Assembly (NCBI GenBank): GCA_013127575.1 | Contig: CP053418.1 | Coordinates: 2,790,001-2,854,000 of the forward strand | DNA length: 64,000 nt | Direction of reading: 5' to 3' | Source: Ramlibacter terrae | GTDB lineage: Bacteria > Pseudomonadota > Gammaproteobacteria > Burkholderiales > Burkholderiaceae_C | Shown here: in pieces, positions 1 to 14,021 of the stretch | Layout: each line of letters begins with the position of its first letter | How positions within the stretch are numbered: position 1 is the stretch's first letter | The notes under the pieces: generated by a model | What the model was told of the DNA's origin: nothing | The model's database searches: none | The model's input: only the letters and a program-made list of their open reading frames with translations | Position numbers and translations under genes: made by a program

Positions 1-1149
<1,149 letters not shown>

Positions 1150-1153
1150 ACGA

Positions 1154-1179
1154 AAAAGGGCGCCGGAGCGCCCTTTCTT
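1154..1179 (+). terminator. rho-independent terminator of pobA
   Basis: A GC-rich stem GGGCGC / GCGCCC with a four-base loop (1158-1173) is followed by TTTCTT and preceded by AAAAA. It lies directly after the pobA stop codon and could also serve the convergent gene to the right. Confidence 0.8.
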
Positions 1180-1194
1180 CCTGCCGCGGAAGAC

Positions 1195-2165
1195 TCAGTC
1201 CGCGAACTTGCCGCCCGACTTGATGACCGGGCCCCACTTGTCGATCTCCGACTTGAGCCAGGCCTGCAGGCCTTCCGGCGACAGCTGCTTGTCGGGCGAG
1301 ATCTCGGCGCCGAGGTCGGCCATGCGCTTCATCACCTCGGGGTCCTTCAGCGCGGTGCGCACCGCGGCGTTCATCTTCTCGATGGCGGGCTTCGGCGTTC
1401 CCTTGGGCGCATAGATGCCGTGCCACACGACCACCTCGAAATCCTTCAGGCCCTGCTCGTGCAGCGTGGGCGCATCCGGCAGCGCCTTGATGCGGTCCTT
1501 GGTCGTGACGCCGAAGAACTTGACGTTGCCGGCCTTGATCTGCGGAATGGTCTGCGTGGTCTGGTCGCAAAGGATGTCGACTGGCCGCCCAGCAACGCGT
1601 TCATGGCGGGCGCGGTGCCCGAGAACGGCACCGCGGTGAGCTTCACGCCCATCGCGTTCTCCAGCATCAACCCGCACAGCTGCGACACGGCCCCGAGGCC
1701 GGCGTTGGCGAGGTTGATCTTGTCTGGTTGGCCTTCACGTAGGCCACCAGCTCGCGCAGGTTGTTGGCGGGGAAGTCCTTGCGGGCCAGCAGCGTCATCG
1801 GCACGTCGACGGCCATGCTCACGTATTCGAAGTCCTTCAGCGGATCGAAGGCCAGCTTGCGGTACAGGGCGGGCGCCGTCGCCATGCCGTTGTGGTGGAT
1901 GAAGAAGGTGTAGCCGTCCGGCGCGGCCTTGGCCACGTAGCCCGCCGCCACGGTGCCGCCCGCACCCAGCTTGTTCTCCACCACGACGGTCTGGCCGAGC
2001 GTCTTGCCCATGGCCGCGCCGAGCGTGCGGGCGACGACGTCGGTCGGCCCGCCCGCGGCGAAAGGCACCACCAGCGTGATCGGCTTCGTGGGCCACGCGC
2101 CCTGCGCCGGGCGAAAGCGGCCGTGGCCGGCCCAGCACGGTGATCAAAGTGCGCTTGAACTGCAT
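1195..2165 (-). CDS. Bug/TctC-family periplasmic substrate-binding protein (frameshifted)
   Basis: This is the periplasmic receptor of a tripartite tricarboxylate transporter type (Bug family), which captures small carboxylates. After a signal peptide (MQFKRTLITVLG...) the mature start reads AWPTKPI, followed by LVVPFAAGGPTD, the family hallmark. The C-terminus has the usual region ending in GGKFAD. Length after repair is about 324 residues, normal for Bug proteins. Four breaks (near 1579, 1723, 2104 and 2116) are each cured by restoring one base in CCAGG or CCTGG. No membrane TctA/TctB genes are adjacent, which is common for Bug orphans. It is divergent from the CoA-transferase gene, a frequent pairing, so the ligand may be an acid later activated as a CoA ester (inference). 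Confidence 0.85.
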
Positions 2166-2295
2166 CGCATGTCTCCTGTTCGTTCGAAGGGATGGGTGGG
2201 CCCGGGGGCCGCAACCGCCGCGTGAGCGTAGCGTTCGCCGGCACGGCGGTCATCGGTATGTTCCCGACCGTCGCGCTCTGCTAGCCTTGCCGCGC

Positions 2296-3190
2296 ATGAC
2301 CCGCACCTTCCGGCCATTGCACGGCCTGCACATCCTGAGCCTCGCCCTCAATCTCCCGGGCCCGGCGGCGCTGATGCGCTGCCACGCAATGGGCGCGACC
2401 TGCGTCAAGCTGGAACCGCCGGCGGGCGACCCGATGCGGCAGTACGCGCCACCGGCCTACGCGCAGCTGCACGCGGGCGTCAAGGTGCTGGAGGCCGACC
2501 TCAAGGCGCCGGCCGGCCGCACCATCCTCGAGCGCGAACTCGCGAAGGCCGATGTCTTGCTGACGTCGTTCCGCCCTTCGGCGCTGCGCAAGCTGGGCCT
2601 GGGCTGGAAGGAACTCCACGCACGCTTTCCCACCCTGAGCCAGGTCGCGATCGTCGGTGCGCCCGGCGCCGCGGCCGAAGAGCCCGGGCACGACCTCACC
2701 TACGGCCGCGCACGGCCGGTGCCGGGGACCGAACTGCCTGCGACGCTGTACGCCGACATGGGTGGCTCGCTCATGGCCGCCGAGGCGGTGCTGCAGGCGG
2801 CGCTGCGCAAGCACGAACGCTATGCGGGCACGGGCGAGACGCACCCCGAAGGCCTCTACCGGAAGTCGCGCTCTCCGATGCCGCGCAGTACGCCGCCTTG
2901 CCCCGCACGTGGGGCCTGACGCAGCCGACCGGCGCGGTCGGCGGCGCGCATGCGGGCTACCGCGTCTATCCCTGCAAGGACGGCCGCGTCGCCGTCGCGG
3001 CGCTCGAGCCGCATTTCGCGGCGGCGCTCTGCGACGTCGCCGGCGTGCCGGCCGCCGACATGAAGGCGATGTTCGCGCCGGCAACGCATGCGGCCATCGC
3101 CGCGTTCCTCGCGCGGCAGACGCGCGCGCAGCTCGATGCCCGGCGGCCGAGCGCGACCTGCCGCTGCACACGATGTCCCCGAAGATATGA
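2296..3190 (+). CDS. CaiB/BaiF family CoA-transferase (frameshifted)
   Basis: A class III CoA-transferase that moves CoA between carboxylic acids. The N-terminus (LHILSLALNLPGPAALM...GATCVKLEPPAGDPM) is typical. The segment YADMGGSLMAAEAVL carries the Asp expected to form the acyl-anhydride intermediate. The C-terminal half includes WGLTQPTGAVGG and GYRVYPCKDGRVAVAALE. Two one-base losses in CCTGG (near 2862 and 3142) break the frame; repaired length is about 298 residues, shorter than the usual 380-400. The ATG at 2296 is the first in frame with the conserved N-terminus. The stop lies inside the TetR operator that precedes the next gene. Confidence 0.82.
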
Positions 3191-3202
3191 TGGTCATCAT
3201 AT
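3185..3202. promoter_or_regulatory. palindromic operator upstream of tetR
   Basis: ATATGATG-GT-CATCATAT is an eight-base inverted repeat with a two-base spacer, located 38 bases before the tetR start. An almost identical copy lies at 3875-3892. Auto-repression by the TetR protein encoded between them is the natural reading. Confidence 0.78.
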
Positions 3203-3239
3203 GGGCGTATGCTTCGCGGCAGACAAGGACGCCCGCCCC

Positions 3240-3829
3240 ATGGAAGCCTTTCCCGCCAGCCGCAAGCAACTGACGCACGACCGCATCCCGGACACGGCGG
3301 CACGCGTGCTGCGCGACACCGGGTTCTCGGGCGTCGGCGTCAGCGACATCATGAAGCGGTCCGGCCTCACCCACGGCGGCTTCTACGCCCACTTCGCCTC
3401 CCGCGACGCACTGCTGGCCGAAGCGCTGGAGCGCGCCGGCGGGACGGCCACGCCCGCCTGCAGCGCTCCATCGCCGCGGCCGAGGCCAAGGGCGGCAGCC
3501 GCTTCCGCGGGCTGGTCGAGAGCTACCTCTCCGAGCGTCACCTCAAGGCGTGTGACAGCGGCTGCCCGGTGGCGGCGCTGGGCTCCGAGTTGCCGCGACA
3601 GTCCGAGCCGGTGCGCGCCGCCGGCGCCGCCCGCATCGAATCGCTCGTCGCCACCGTCGCCGATGCGCTGCCCGAGGGCCAGCCGGCGGAAGTTGCCGGC
3701 ATCGTGGCGGCCCAGCTCGTCGGCGCGCTGCAGATCGCCCGCACCACGGGCGACAACGCCGCGGGCCGGCGGCACCTCGCCGCCGCCCGCCGCTTCCTGC
3801 TCGACCAGTTCCAACCCACCCGGCCCTGA
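3240..3829 (+). CDS. TetR family transcriptional regulator (frameshifted)
   Basis: A DNA-binding repressor with an N-terminal helix-turn-helix: RILDTA-like start (DRIPDTAARVLRDTGFSGVGV), then SDIMKRSGLTHGGFYAHF, the TetR recognition helix with the common HGGFYxHF ending. The ligand-binding half (GLVESYLSERH...GCPVAALGSEL) matches the TetR_C type seen in regulators of SDR or efflux genes. One lost base near 3436, where CCGG stands for CCAGG or CCTGG, splits it. Repaired length is about 196 residues. ATG 3240 has AAGGA eight to nine bases upstream. It sits between two copies of its presumed operator and precedes an SDR-MATE pair. Confidence 0.87.
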
Positions 3830-3840
3830 GGCCGCCGACC

Positions 3841-3865
3841 GCGCGCCCGGAGGCGCGCTTTTCTT
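3841..3865 (+). terminator. terminator after tetR
   Basis: GCGCGCC / GGCGCGC with a CGGA loop is followed by TTTTCTT, eleven bases after the tetR stop. It separates tetR from the operator-controlled SDR gene. Confidence 0.82.
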
Positions 3866-3874
3866 CGGCCGTGA

Positions 3875-3892
3875 ATATGACGGTCATCATAT
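3875..3892. promoter_or_regulatory. second TetR-type operator at the SDR start
   Basis: ATATGACG-GT-CATCATAT differs from the 3185-3202 copy at one base. It overlaps or immediately precedes the SDR start codon, so binding would block its initiation. Confidence 0.75.
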
Positions 3893-4605
3893 GGACAGCA
3901 ACATCATGCAACTCGCCAACGCCGTCGTCCTCATCACCGGTGCCAACCGCGGCATCGGCCTCGCCTTCGCCCGGAGGCGCTGGCCCGCGGCGCCCGGCGC
4001 GTCTATGCGGCCGCCCGCGATCCGGCGGCGATCTCGCTGCCCGGCGTCGTCGCCGTCCAGCTCGACGTGACCGATCCCGCGTCCGTGGCACGCGCGGCGC
4101 GGGACTGCGGCGACGTGAACGTGCTGGTGAACAACGCGGGCGTCGCCACCCGGGCGGGTTCCTCCGGGACACCACGCTGGAAGCCACGCGCGCCCAGCTC
4201 GAAGTGAACTTCTTCGGCATGCTGCGGATGGCGCAGGCCTTCGCGCCGGTGCTCGCGGCGAACGGCGGCGGCGCGATGCTCAACGTGCTGTCGATCGCGA
4301 GCTGGCTGAATCGCCCGCTGCTCGGGACCTACGGCGCGACCAAGTCGGCCGCACGGGCGCTCACCAACGGGTTGCGGCACGAGCTGCGTGCGCAGGGCAC
4401 GCAGGTGACGGCGCTGCACATGGGCTTCGTCGACACCGACCTCACGCGCGGCATCGACCTGCCCAAGTCCACGCCGGAGGCGATCGTGCGCGAGGCGTAC
4501 GCGGGTCTCGAAGCCGGGGCCGGCGAAGTGCTCGCCGATGCCATGACGCGCGGCGTCAAGCAGTCGCTCTCCACGGCCGCGCCGGCCTACACGGCGGCCG
4601 AATGA
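3891..4605 (+). CDS. short-chain dehydrogenase/reductase (frameshifted)
   Basis: An NAD(P)-dependent oxidoreductase of the classical SDR type. The cofactor loop TGANRGIG is near residues 15-22, the NNAG motif is present, and the catalytic Ser (SIASW) and YxxxK (TYGATK) follow in the expected order. Two breaks (near 3973 and 4151) are cured by restoring CCAGG and CCTGG, giving about 238 residues. ATG 3891 lies in the operator; ATG 3906 is an alternative start. The stop overlaps the ATG of the MATE gene (ATGA), so the two are translationally coupled and probably form a TetR-controlled resistance or detoxification operon. Confidence 0.85.
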
Positions 4606-5959
4606 CCGCCGCCGCCCTCGCGCCCTCGCCCGCCACGCAGCGCATGCTGCACGGGCCGGTGCTGCCCACGCTGCTGCGGCTGGCCACGCCCAACGTGCTG
4701 GGCCTGTTCGCCAACACGATCGTCATCGGCTTCGACGGCTACATCGTCGGCCGGCTCGGCGCCGATGCGCTCGCCGGTGTCGCTCTGGTACTGCCCTTGG
4801 CCATGCTGATGCTGCAGATGTCGGCGGGCAGCCTCGGGGGCAGCACCACCGCCGTGGTGGCGCGCGCGCTCGGCGCCGGCGACGCCGCGGAGGCGACGCG
4901 CCTCGCGCAGCACGCGCTGCTCGTCGGGCTGGCCGCGTCGCTGCTGTTCACGCTGCTCGCGGCCAGCCCCGCGCTGTACGCTGCCATGGGCGCGCGCGGC
5001 GGCGTGCTGGCGCAGGCCGGGAGCTACGCATCCGTGCTGTTCGCCGGCGCCTCGGCGGTGTGGTCGGTGAACGTGCTGGCCGGCATCGCGCGCGGCACCG
5101 GCGGCATGGCCGCTGCCGCCGGCGCACTGGTCGCGACGACGGCGATGCACCTCGTGCTGTGCCCGCTGCTGGTGTTCGGCGCCGGCCCCGTGCCGCCGCT
5201 GGGCGTGGCGGGTGCGGCCCTGAGCACCGTCACCTGTAACGCGCTGGCGGCACTCGGCCTGCTGGCATGGCTGTCGCGTGGTGGGCAGCGGGTTCGCATG
5301 ATCGGGTCGCCGTGGCGGCTGCAGGCAACCGTGTTCCGCCGCGTGCTGGCGCTGGCGCTTCCCTCCTCGGTCAATCCGTTCCTGAGCAACGGATCGATCG
5401 CCGTGGCCACCGCCTACGTGGGCGGCTTCGGCACCCTCGCGGTCGCCGCCTACGGCATCGCGGCGCGCCCGGAATACATCCTGGTGCCGATCGCCTTCGG
5501 CGTCGGCAGCGCGTTGACGGCGATGGTCGCCACGAACATCGGTGCGCGCCAGCCGAACGCGCCAAGCGCGTGACTGGGCCGGCGCCGGCGTGGTGTGGGC
5601 CGTGACCGGCGCGATCGGAGTGGCAGCGGCCCTGTGGCCGCAGGCTTGGATGACGATGTTCAGCACCGACGCCGCGGTGGTCGCGGCGGGCAGCACCTAC
5701 CTGCGCATCGTGGGCGGCTGCTACGGCTTCTTCGGCTGGGGCTGGCACTCTTCTTCGCCTCCCGGGGCGCCGGCCGGCTGTCGTGGCCGCTGGTGGCCAG
5801 CACGGCGCGGCTGGTGGTGGTCGCGGCCGGCGGCTGGATCGCCTTGCGCTGGGCCGGCGGCACGCCCGAAAGCCTCTACGTGGTGATCGCCGCGAGCCTG
5901 GCGGTCATGGGCGTCACGCTCGCCGCCGCCGTCTCCATGGCGGACTGGCGGCCGCGCGG

Positions 5960-5963
<4 letters not shown>
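4602..5963 (+). CDS. MATE family multidrug efflux transporter (frameshifted)
   Basis: An inner-membrane Na+/H+-coupled exporter of cationic or toxic compounds. The N-terminus (PVLPTLLRLATPNVLGLFANTI) and the twelve hydrophobic segments fit the family. Three lost bases (near 5553 and 5572, in CCAGG and CCTGG, and near 5744 in CCTGG) break the frame; repaired length is about 454 residues, the normal size. It starts in the ATGA overlap with the SDR gene. The stop TAG overlaps the stop of the convergent ygiQ. Confidence 0.86.
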
Positions 5964-8224
<2,261 letters not shown>

Positions 8225-8412
8225 GGCGTCCTGCGGGGGAGGCGGCCATTGTAGGTGCGGCACCGCGGCCACGCCCGCGCATGGGTAATCGGCAGGCCGC
8301 AACTTTGCCAGTGATCCATGTCACGAAAACCCGAGTTCATTCCGCACGCATGTGCCGCGACAGCTTTGCACACATATAGTTACAGACCTGTCAAGCCATC
8401 CACGGAGACCCC

Positions 8413-9196
8413 ATGAAAAACAAGCTGACCGCCCTCTCCCTGCTCTGCGCCGCCATCGCCATCGCCATGCCGGCGGCCGCCCGGGTTCTCGAAGTCTCCG
8501 GCGCCACCACCGTCCAGCGCCGCGTCCTCGAGCCGGGCGCCGAGGCGCTGAAGGCGGCCACCGGCATCCAGCTCAAGGTCATGGGGCCCGGCACCGGCAA
8601 GGGCATGCTGGCGCTGCTCGAAGGCAAGGTCCCGGTGGCGGCCGCCGGTGAATCGCTGGAGGACGCGGTCGCGTCGGCCAAGGAAGCCGCCGCCGAGGCC
8701 GGCAAGACCGCAACCATTCCCGCCAACCTCGTTTACCACCGGGTGGCCTCGGACAACGTCGTCGTGGCGGTCCATGCGGGCAATCCGGTGAAGTCGTTGA
8801 CGAAGGCGCAGATCAAGGACCTCATGACCGGCAAGACCGGGGAACTGGAGCGAGGTCGGCGGCCCGAACCTGCCGGTGAAGGTCTACGCGGCCGCCCATG
8901 GGCAGGCCGTGCGCGGCGCGGTGCAGAAGGGCTTCATGGACGGCGCCGAGTACGCGCCGGGCGCGACCGAGATCCGGACGGCGCTGGAGCAGTTGCGCGT
9001 GATCGCCGGCGAGCCCGGCGGCATCGGCGCCATGAGCGAACCCGTGATCAAGGCGTCGGCGGAAAAGCTGCGTGTCGTCCCGGGTGCGTCACTGCCGCGC
9101 CCGCTGGGCTTCGTGACCGTCGGCGCACCCGTGCCGGCGGCGCAGAAGATGATCGAGTACTTCCGCTCCCCGGAAGGCCAGAAGCAGATCCGGTAA
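8413..9196 (+). CDS. PstS-like periplasmic substrate-binding protein (frameshifted)
   Basis: It has a signal peptide ending in MPAAARV and then a PBP-type fold beginning VLEVSGATTVQRRVL, like phosphate-binding PstS and related solute receptors. GPGTGKGMLALLEG and PRPLGFVTVGAP are further anchor segments. Two losses close together near 8841 and 8852, both in CCWGG, break the frame; repaired length is about 261 residues. No ABC permease is nearby. Instead its stop is only 16 bases from a chemoreceptor gene, so it may present a ligand to that receptor (inference). The ligand is unknown. Confidence 0.78.
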
Positions 9197-9212
9197 GGAC
9201 GGCGGTCAAGCG

Positions 9213-10811
9213 ATGCGCAACCTGCGAGTGGTGATGCGGCTGGGGCTGGCCTTCGGCCTGCTCCTCGGCCTTGATGCTGGCGGCCGTGGCTGTGGCCTTC
9301 CTCGGCGCTCGCGGCAGTGCCGAGCTGGCGAGCCGCCGGAACGCGAAAACATGGCGCTGCTGAACACCGCCAGCACGATGCGGGTGGCGCAGCTCGACGA
9401 AGCGGTGGCGATCCGCGACTTCGTCAGCCTGCCCGACGTGGAGAGCCAGCGCGCAGCCCTCAAGCGCCTCCAGGCCAGCACGAAAGCCTACGCGGCGGCC
9501 TCGGCGGAGCTGTCGCGGCTGGTCGGGCAGGCCGATGGCGACAGCCGCCTGCAGTCGCTCGTCGCGGGGATCCAGGCGAACAGCGGCAAGGTGGCGGCGC
9601 GGCTGCGCGAGGCCATCGAGCTGTCGGAATCGGCCGAGTACCAGCAGGCCCAGAACGTGGTCTACCGCGATGCCCGGCCGCTGCAGGCCGCCATTGCCAC
9701 CGACCGGAGGCGCTGGTGGTGGCTTCCAACGAGCTGGCCGCGGTCCGCGCTGCGCAGGCGCGGGCGCAGGCACGGCAGGTGGAGGCGCAGCTCGCCGCCG
9801 TCCTGCTGGCCGCGCTGGTCCTCGGCATCGCAGCGACCCTGCTGATCACGCGCGGCATCGTCCGGCCGCTGCGGGTGGCGGTGGAGGTCGCGGAGCGCGT
9901 CGCCGATGGCGACCTCACCGGCCGCAGCCTGCCGGAGCAGCGCGACGAGACGGGGCGGGTGCTGGCCGCGCTGGGTGGCATGCAGGGCCGCCTGAACGCG
10001 CTGGTGCTGTCGATCCGCCGCAGCGCCGGTGGCGTCAGCCGGTCTCCGAGCAGATTTCCAGCGCCAACTCCGAGCTCGCCGCGCGCACGGAGGAACAGGC
10101 CTCGTCACTGGAGGAAACGGCGGCCAGCGTCGAGGAACTGACGGCCATCGTGAAGCAGAACAGCGAAAGCGCCGGCAAGGCCAGCGAGCTCGCCCGCACC
10201 GCCGCCGGCATGGCCGAACAGGGGGCCAGGCCGTGCTGGGCGTGGTGCGCACCATGGAAGGCATCCAGAAGTCCTCGCGCAAGGTCTCCGAGATCATCGG
10301 CGTGATCGACGAAATCGCGTTCCAGACCAACCTGCTGGCCTTGAACGCGGCCGTGGAGGCGGCGCGGGCCGGGGACCGGGGACGCGGCTTCGCGGTCGTG
10401 GCCGCGCAGGTGCGGGTGCTGGCCCAGCGTAGCGCCGAAGCGTCGCGCGACATCAAGGGGCTGGTCGCGACGGCCGTCGGGGACGCCGACGTGGGGGCCA
10501 AGGCGGCCGTGCGCGCGGGCGAATCCATGGACGGCGTGGTGCGCACTGCGCGTGAGGTGGCGCAACTGGTGACCGACATCGCCGTCGCGAGCGACGAGCA
10601 ACGCAGCGGCATCGAGCAGGTCAACGCCACCATTTCGCAGATGGACGGCGTGACCCAGAGCAACGCCGGGCTGGTCCAGGAGATCAACGGACTGGCCGAG
10701 GTGCTGCTGGAACAGGCGCGCGAGCTGGTGACGGCCTCCAACCGCTTCAAGCTGGACGACGCGTCGCCGGCGCCCGGCATCGCTGCGGCACACGTCCCGC
10801 GTCTGGCCTGA
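9213..10811 (+). CDS. methyl-accepting chemotaxis protein (frameshifted)
   Basis: An inner-membrane chemoreceptor. An N-terminal membrane helix is followed by a helical periplasmic domain of about 150 residues, a second helix ([21 protein letters not shown]), a HAMP domain ([18 protein letters not shown]), and the coiled-coil signalling domain with the hairpin tip [20 protein letters not shown]. Six breaks are seen; those near 9269 (two bases), 9336, 9703 and 10040 are in CCTGG, and one near 10227 is a G-run. Repaired length is about 534 residues. There is no C-terminal CheR-binding pentapeptide. The gene follows the binding-protein gene at 16 bases, suggesting one transcript. Confidence 0.87.
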
Positions 10812-10824
10812 GCGGCGCCGCCGT

Positions 10825-11783
10825 TCAGTCCGGCCGGCTGGCGGCTCCGAGCAGCGCCCGGTCGTCGGGCGCCAGCGCCAGCGCCGCCGCGGCGACGAGT
10901 TCCTGCAGTTGCTCCAGCGACGTCGCGCTCGCGATGGGCGACGTCACGGCCGGCTGGGCCAGCAGCCGGCCACGGCCACCTGTCCCGGCTTGCAGCCGCG
11001 CCGCTGCGCCACCGTGTCCAGCGCCGCCACGATCCGCAGGCCGCGCGCGTTCAGGTACTTGCCGACCGTGCCCTTGCCGCGCGGGCTCTTGGCCGCGTCT
11101 TCGGGGCTGCGGTACTTGCCGGTGAGGAAGCCGGCGGCGAGCGCATAGAAGTTGATCACGGCCAGGCCTTCCTCGCGGCACAGCGGCGCCAGTTCGGCCT
11201 CGAACTCGGCGCGGTCATAGAGGTTGTACAACGGCTGCAGGCTCTCGTACCGCGGCAGTCCCAGCCGCTCGCTGGTGCGCAGCGCCTCGGCCAGCCGCGC
11301 CGCGCCGTAGTTCGAGGCGCCGATCGCCCGCACCTTCCCTTCTTCCACCAGCCGGCCGAAGGCCTGCAGCGTCTCTTCGAGCGGCGTGTCGGGATCGTCC
11401 TTGTGGGCCTGGTACAGGTCGATGCGGTCCACCTGCAGGCGGCGCAGCGACGCTTCGACGGCCTCGCGGATGCGCGCCGGCTTCAGCCCGATGCGCCCCT
11501 CGCCCATGTCGAGACCGACCTTGGTGGCGATCACCACGCGGTCCCGGCGCCCGCTCGCCTTCAGCCACTTGCCGATCACGGTCTCCGATTCGCCGCCGGT
11601 ATGCCCGGACGCCCAGCGCGAGTACACGTCGGCCGTGTCGATGAAGTTGAAGCCTGCATCGACCCACGCGTCGAGCAGCGAAAAAGAGGTGCGTTCGTCG
11701 GCCGTCCAGCCGAACACGTTGCCGCCGAAGCACAGCGGCGAAACCTGCAGGCCCGAACGGCCCAGCGCGCGAAATTCCATCAT
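10825..11783 (-). CDS. aldo/keto reductase (frameshifted)
   Basis: An NADPH-dependent carbonyl reductase of the AKR (YajO/Tas-like) group. It starts MMEFRALGRSGLQVSPLCFGG; the catalytic Asp-Tyr pair is in FIDTADVYSRW, and the conserved Lys and His lie in VIATKVG and YQAHKDDP. One base missing from CCTGG near 10970 shifts the last 45 residues; repaired length is about 319. The start codon overlaps the stop of the MarR gene (ATGA), placing it last in a four-gene operon with the FAD hydroxylase. It may reduce an aldehyde or ketone intermediate of that pathway (inference). Confidence 0.87.
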
Positions 11784-12243
11784 GGTCCTTGCTCCCTGGC
11801 GTGGGTGACGATGCGGTCGAGCCAGCCCGCGAGCTGGCGCTGTTCCGCCGCTGTCAGGCAACCGAAGATCTCCTCGTTGCGGCGGGCGATCAGCTGCATC
11901 ATGCGTGTCCACAGGCGGCGGCCGGCGGGGGTGGGCCGCAAGACCACGCCGCGGGCGTCGGTGTCGCTCGCCGCCTTGACGACCAGCGCGCGTTCCACCA
12001 GCGCCTGCGCCGCCCGGCTGGCTGGGCCTTGTCGAGGTTGGCGCGCGCGGCGAGCGCGTTCACCGACAGCGGCGCGAAGTTGCCGATGGCCGCGAGGCAG
12101 CGCGCCTCGCCCACGGGCAGGCCGAACGCCTCCGCGTAGGCCTGGCTGCTGGCGCGGTCCGTCAGCTTGTTGACCTGGTGCAGGCGGTACGTGAGGAAGC
12201 GGTCCAGCGCCGGCGGCGCGGCGCGCGGCTTAGCGGCCGCCAA
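11780..12243 (-). CDS. MarR family transcriptional regulator (frameshifted)
   Basis: A winged-helix repressor of about 154 residues. FLTYRLHQVNKL is the dimerisation helix, and the wHTH runs through EARCLAAIGNFAPLSVNALAARANLDKAQAS, with the wing at DTDARGVVLRPTPAGRRLW. One CCAGG loss near 12023 splits it. The start appears to be TTG at 12243, overlapping the end of the DUF2783 gene by 14 bases. Palindromes at 14022-14061, upstream of the first gene of the operon, are candidate binding sites. Confidence 0.85.
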
Positions 12244-12429
12244 CGGGCGCCTCCTGCAGGCAGCGGTCGCGGGAGCGCGCGATCAGTTGCAGCACGTCGT
12301 CGGCCTGCCCGCTGCGCGCCATCAGCGCGAGGCACACCATGGAAAGCAGCAGCTCGCTGCGCTCCCGCCCACGGCCCCGAGGGCGTGGCACAGCGCGGTG
12401 TAGGTCCGGTCGAGATCGGCGTCGGTCAT
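12230..12429 (-). CDS. DUF2783 family small protein (frameshifted)
   Basis: A protein of about 66 residues, reading MTDADLDRTYTALCHALG and, after repair, ERSELLLSMVCLALMARSGQ. It matches the DUF2783 family, often found beside FAD-dependent aromatic hydroxylases, although its function is not known. One base is missing in a G-rich stretch near 12371 (not clearly a CCWGG). Its ATG overlaps the stop of the hydroxylase gene (ATGA), so it is translated from the same mRNA. Confidence 0.72.
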
Positions 12430-14007
12430 GGCAGCAAACCCTTGTCGTTCAGGCAGGCGAGCAGCGCGTGCGGATCCAGCCCGCGCCAGCGGCCGAGCAC
12501 ATAGCCGTCGGGACGAACCAGCACGAGCCCGGTGGCCGCGGCGCCGGGCAGCCCGTAGCGCTCGCGGGCCTGGCCCAGCCGGTCGGCCTCCGGAGGGATG
12601 TCGAGCACCGCAACCCCGTGCGTGGTCAAGGCCGCCACCGCCGCCGGCAAGGCGCCGTCGGAGAAGACGAGGCAGGTGAACTCGGCGCCGAAGCACTGCG
12701 TGAGGTGCAGGTCGCCGTGGGGGCTGGCCAGCAGCGCCTCGGGCGCGGGCTGGCCGGGCGCGGCGAGCGGGTGCGTCCATTCGCCCTGCTCGGGCCCGTT
12801 CAGCGGTGAATCGAGGTAGGCCACCGGCGCCGACTGGCGTGGATTGATCAGCGGCCGCACCGCCGGCTCGTCGAGCGCCAGCCGCAGGGTCGCCTCGCGC
12901 AGCAGCCGGAAGGCGAAATCGGGCGGCGCCATGAACTCGGTGCTCTTGGCGCCGTAGGCGATGTTCTCGCGCGCCGCCTGCACGCGCTCCAGCGAGTACG
13001 TGTCCAGCAGGTCGTCGCGCGCCTCGCCTTCCAGCAAGCGCGCCAGTTTCCAGGCCGGGTTCGCCGCGTCGTCCAGCCCTGAGTTGAGCCCGCGCACGCC
13101 GAAGATCGGCACCAGGTGCGCGGCGTCGCCGGCGAACAGTACGCGCCCGTGCCGGTACGCGGGCAGCGTGAGGCACTTGGCGTTGTACATCGACGCCCAC
13201 AGCATGTCCCACGGCGCGTCTTCCCCGATCATCGCCGGTGGCTGCGCACGCGCGGGAGGATGTTCTCGGGCTTGAGCGCCTCGGCGCCGTCCTCGTCGTC
13301 GCGCAACTGGTAGTCGATGCGCCAGACGTCGTCGGGCTGGCGGTGCATGAGGATGGTGGAGCCGGGGTTGGACGGCGGGTCGAACCGGGCCAGCCGCTCC
13401 ACCGGCCGGCGCGTCTTCTGCACCACGTCGACGATGACGTAGCGGCCTTCGTACTGGATGCCTTCGAACTGCAGACCGAGCTGCTCGCGCACGGTGCTGC
13501 GCCCGCCGTCGCAGGCCGCCGGTACTGCGCCTGCACGCGGTGCCGGCCGGATTCCGTTTCCACCTCGACTTCGACGGAATCGGAACCGGGCGTGACGCCC
13601 ACGACCTTCGTCGACCACGCCACCTGCGCCGGCGTGCCGTCGAGCGCGCGGTGCACGAACTCCTCCACGTAGAACTGCTGGATGTTGACCATGGGCGCGA
13701 ACCGCTGCGTCGGCTCGCTCGGCATCTGGAAGTGCAGCACCTCGGTATCGCGAAAGTAGCTGCGGCCGCCGGTCCGGGGCAAGGCCTTGGCGGCCAGCGC
13801 GGCACCGGCGCCCGCGGCGGCCGGGATCTCCTGCGACCGGCGCGAGATGCAGATGGCGCGGCTGCCGGTGCAGTAGCCGGCATCGGCCTCCACCACCAGG
13901 CTGGCCACGCCGTGACGCGCCAGCAGCGCGGCCAGCGTCAGGCCGACAGGACCGCCGCCGGCGATCAGGACCGGAACGCTGTCCGGCAGGGTTGGGGGAT
14001 TCGCCAC
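12426..14007 (-). CDS. FAD-dependent aromatic monooxygenase, MhpA/PHBH type (frameshifted)
   Basis: A class A flavoprotein hydroxylase that probably acts on a phenolic acid. It has GGGPVGLTLAALLARHG for FAD, the DG motif region (AACDGGRSTVREQLG) and the GD motif LFAGDAAHLVPIFGVRGLN. A C-terminal thioredoxin-like domain ends with the typical LVRPDGYVLGRW. Two CCTGG losses (near 13237 and 13522) break the frame; repaired length is about 527. The GTG at 14007 has GGAG eight bases upstream; a TTG at 14034 lies inside the operator and is less likely. It is the first gene of an operon with DUF2783, MarR and aldo/keto reductase genes. The substrate is not determined. Confidence 0.87.
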
Positions 14008-14021
14008 GCACGCTCCATTCG

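Noticed and set aside
2898..4070. One open frame joining the CoA-transferase end, TetR N-terminus and SDR N-terminus
   Set aside because: It results from lost bases in CCWGG; each protein's own continuation is in another frame with clear family motifs and proper starts.
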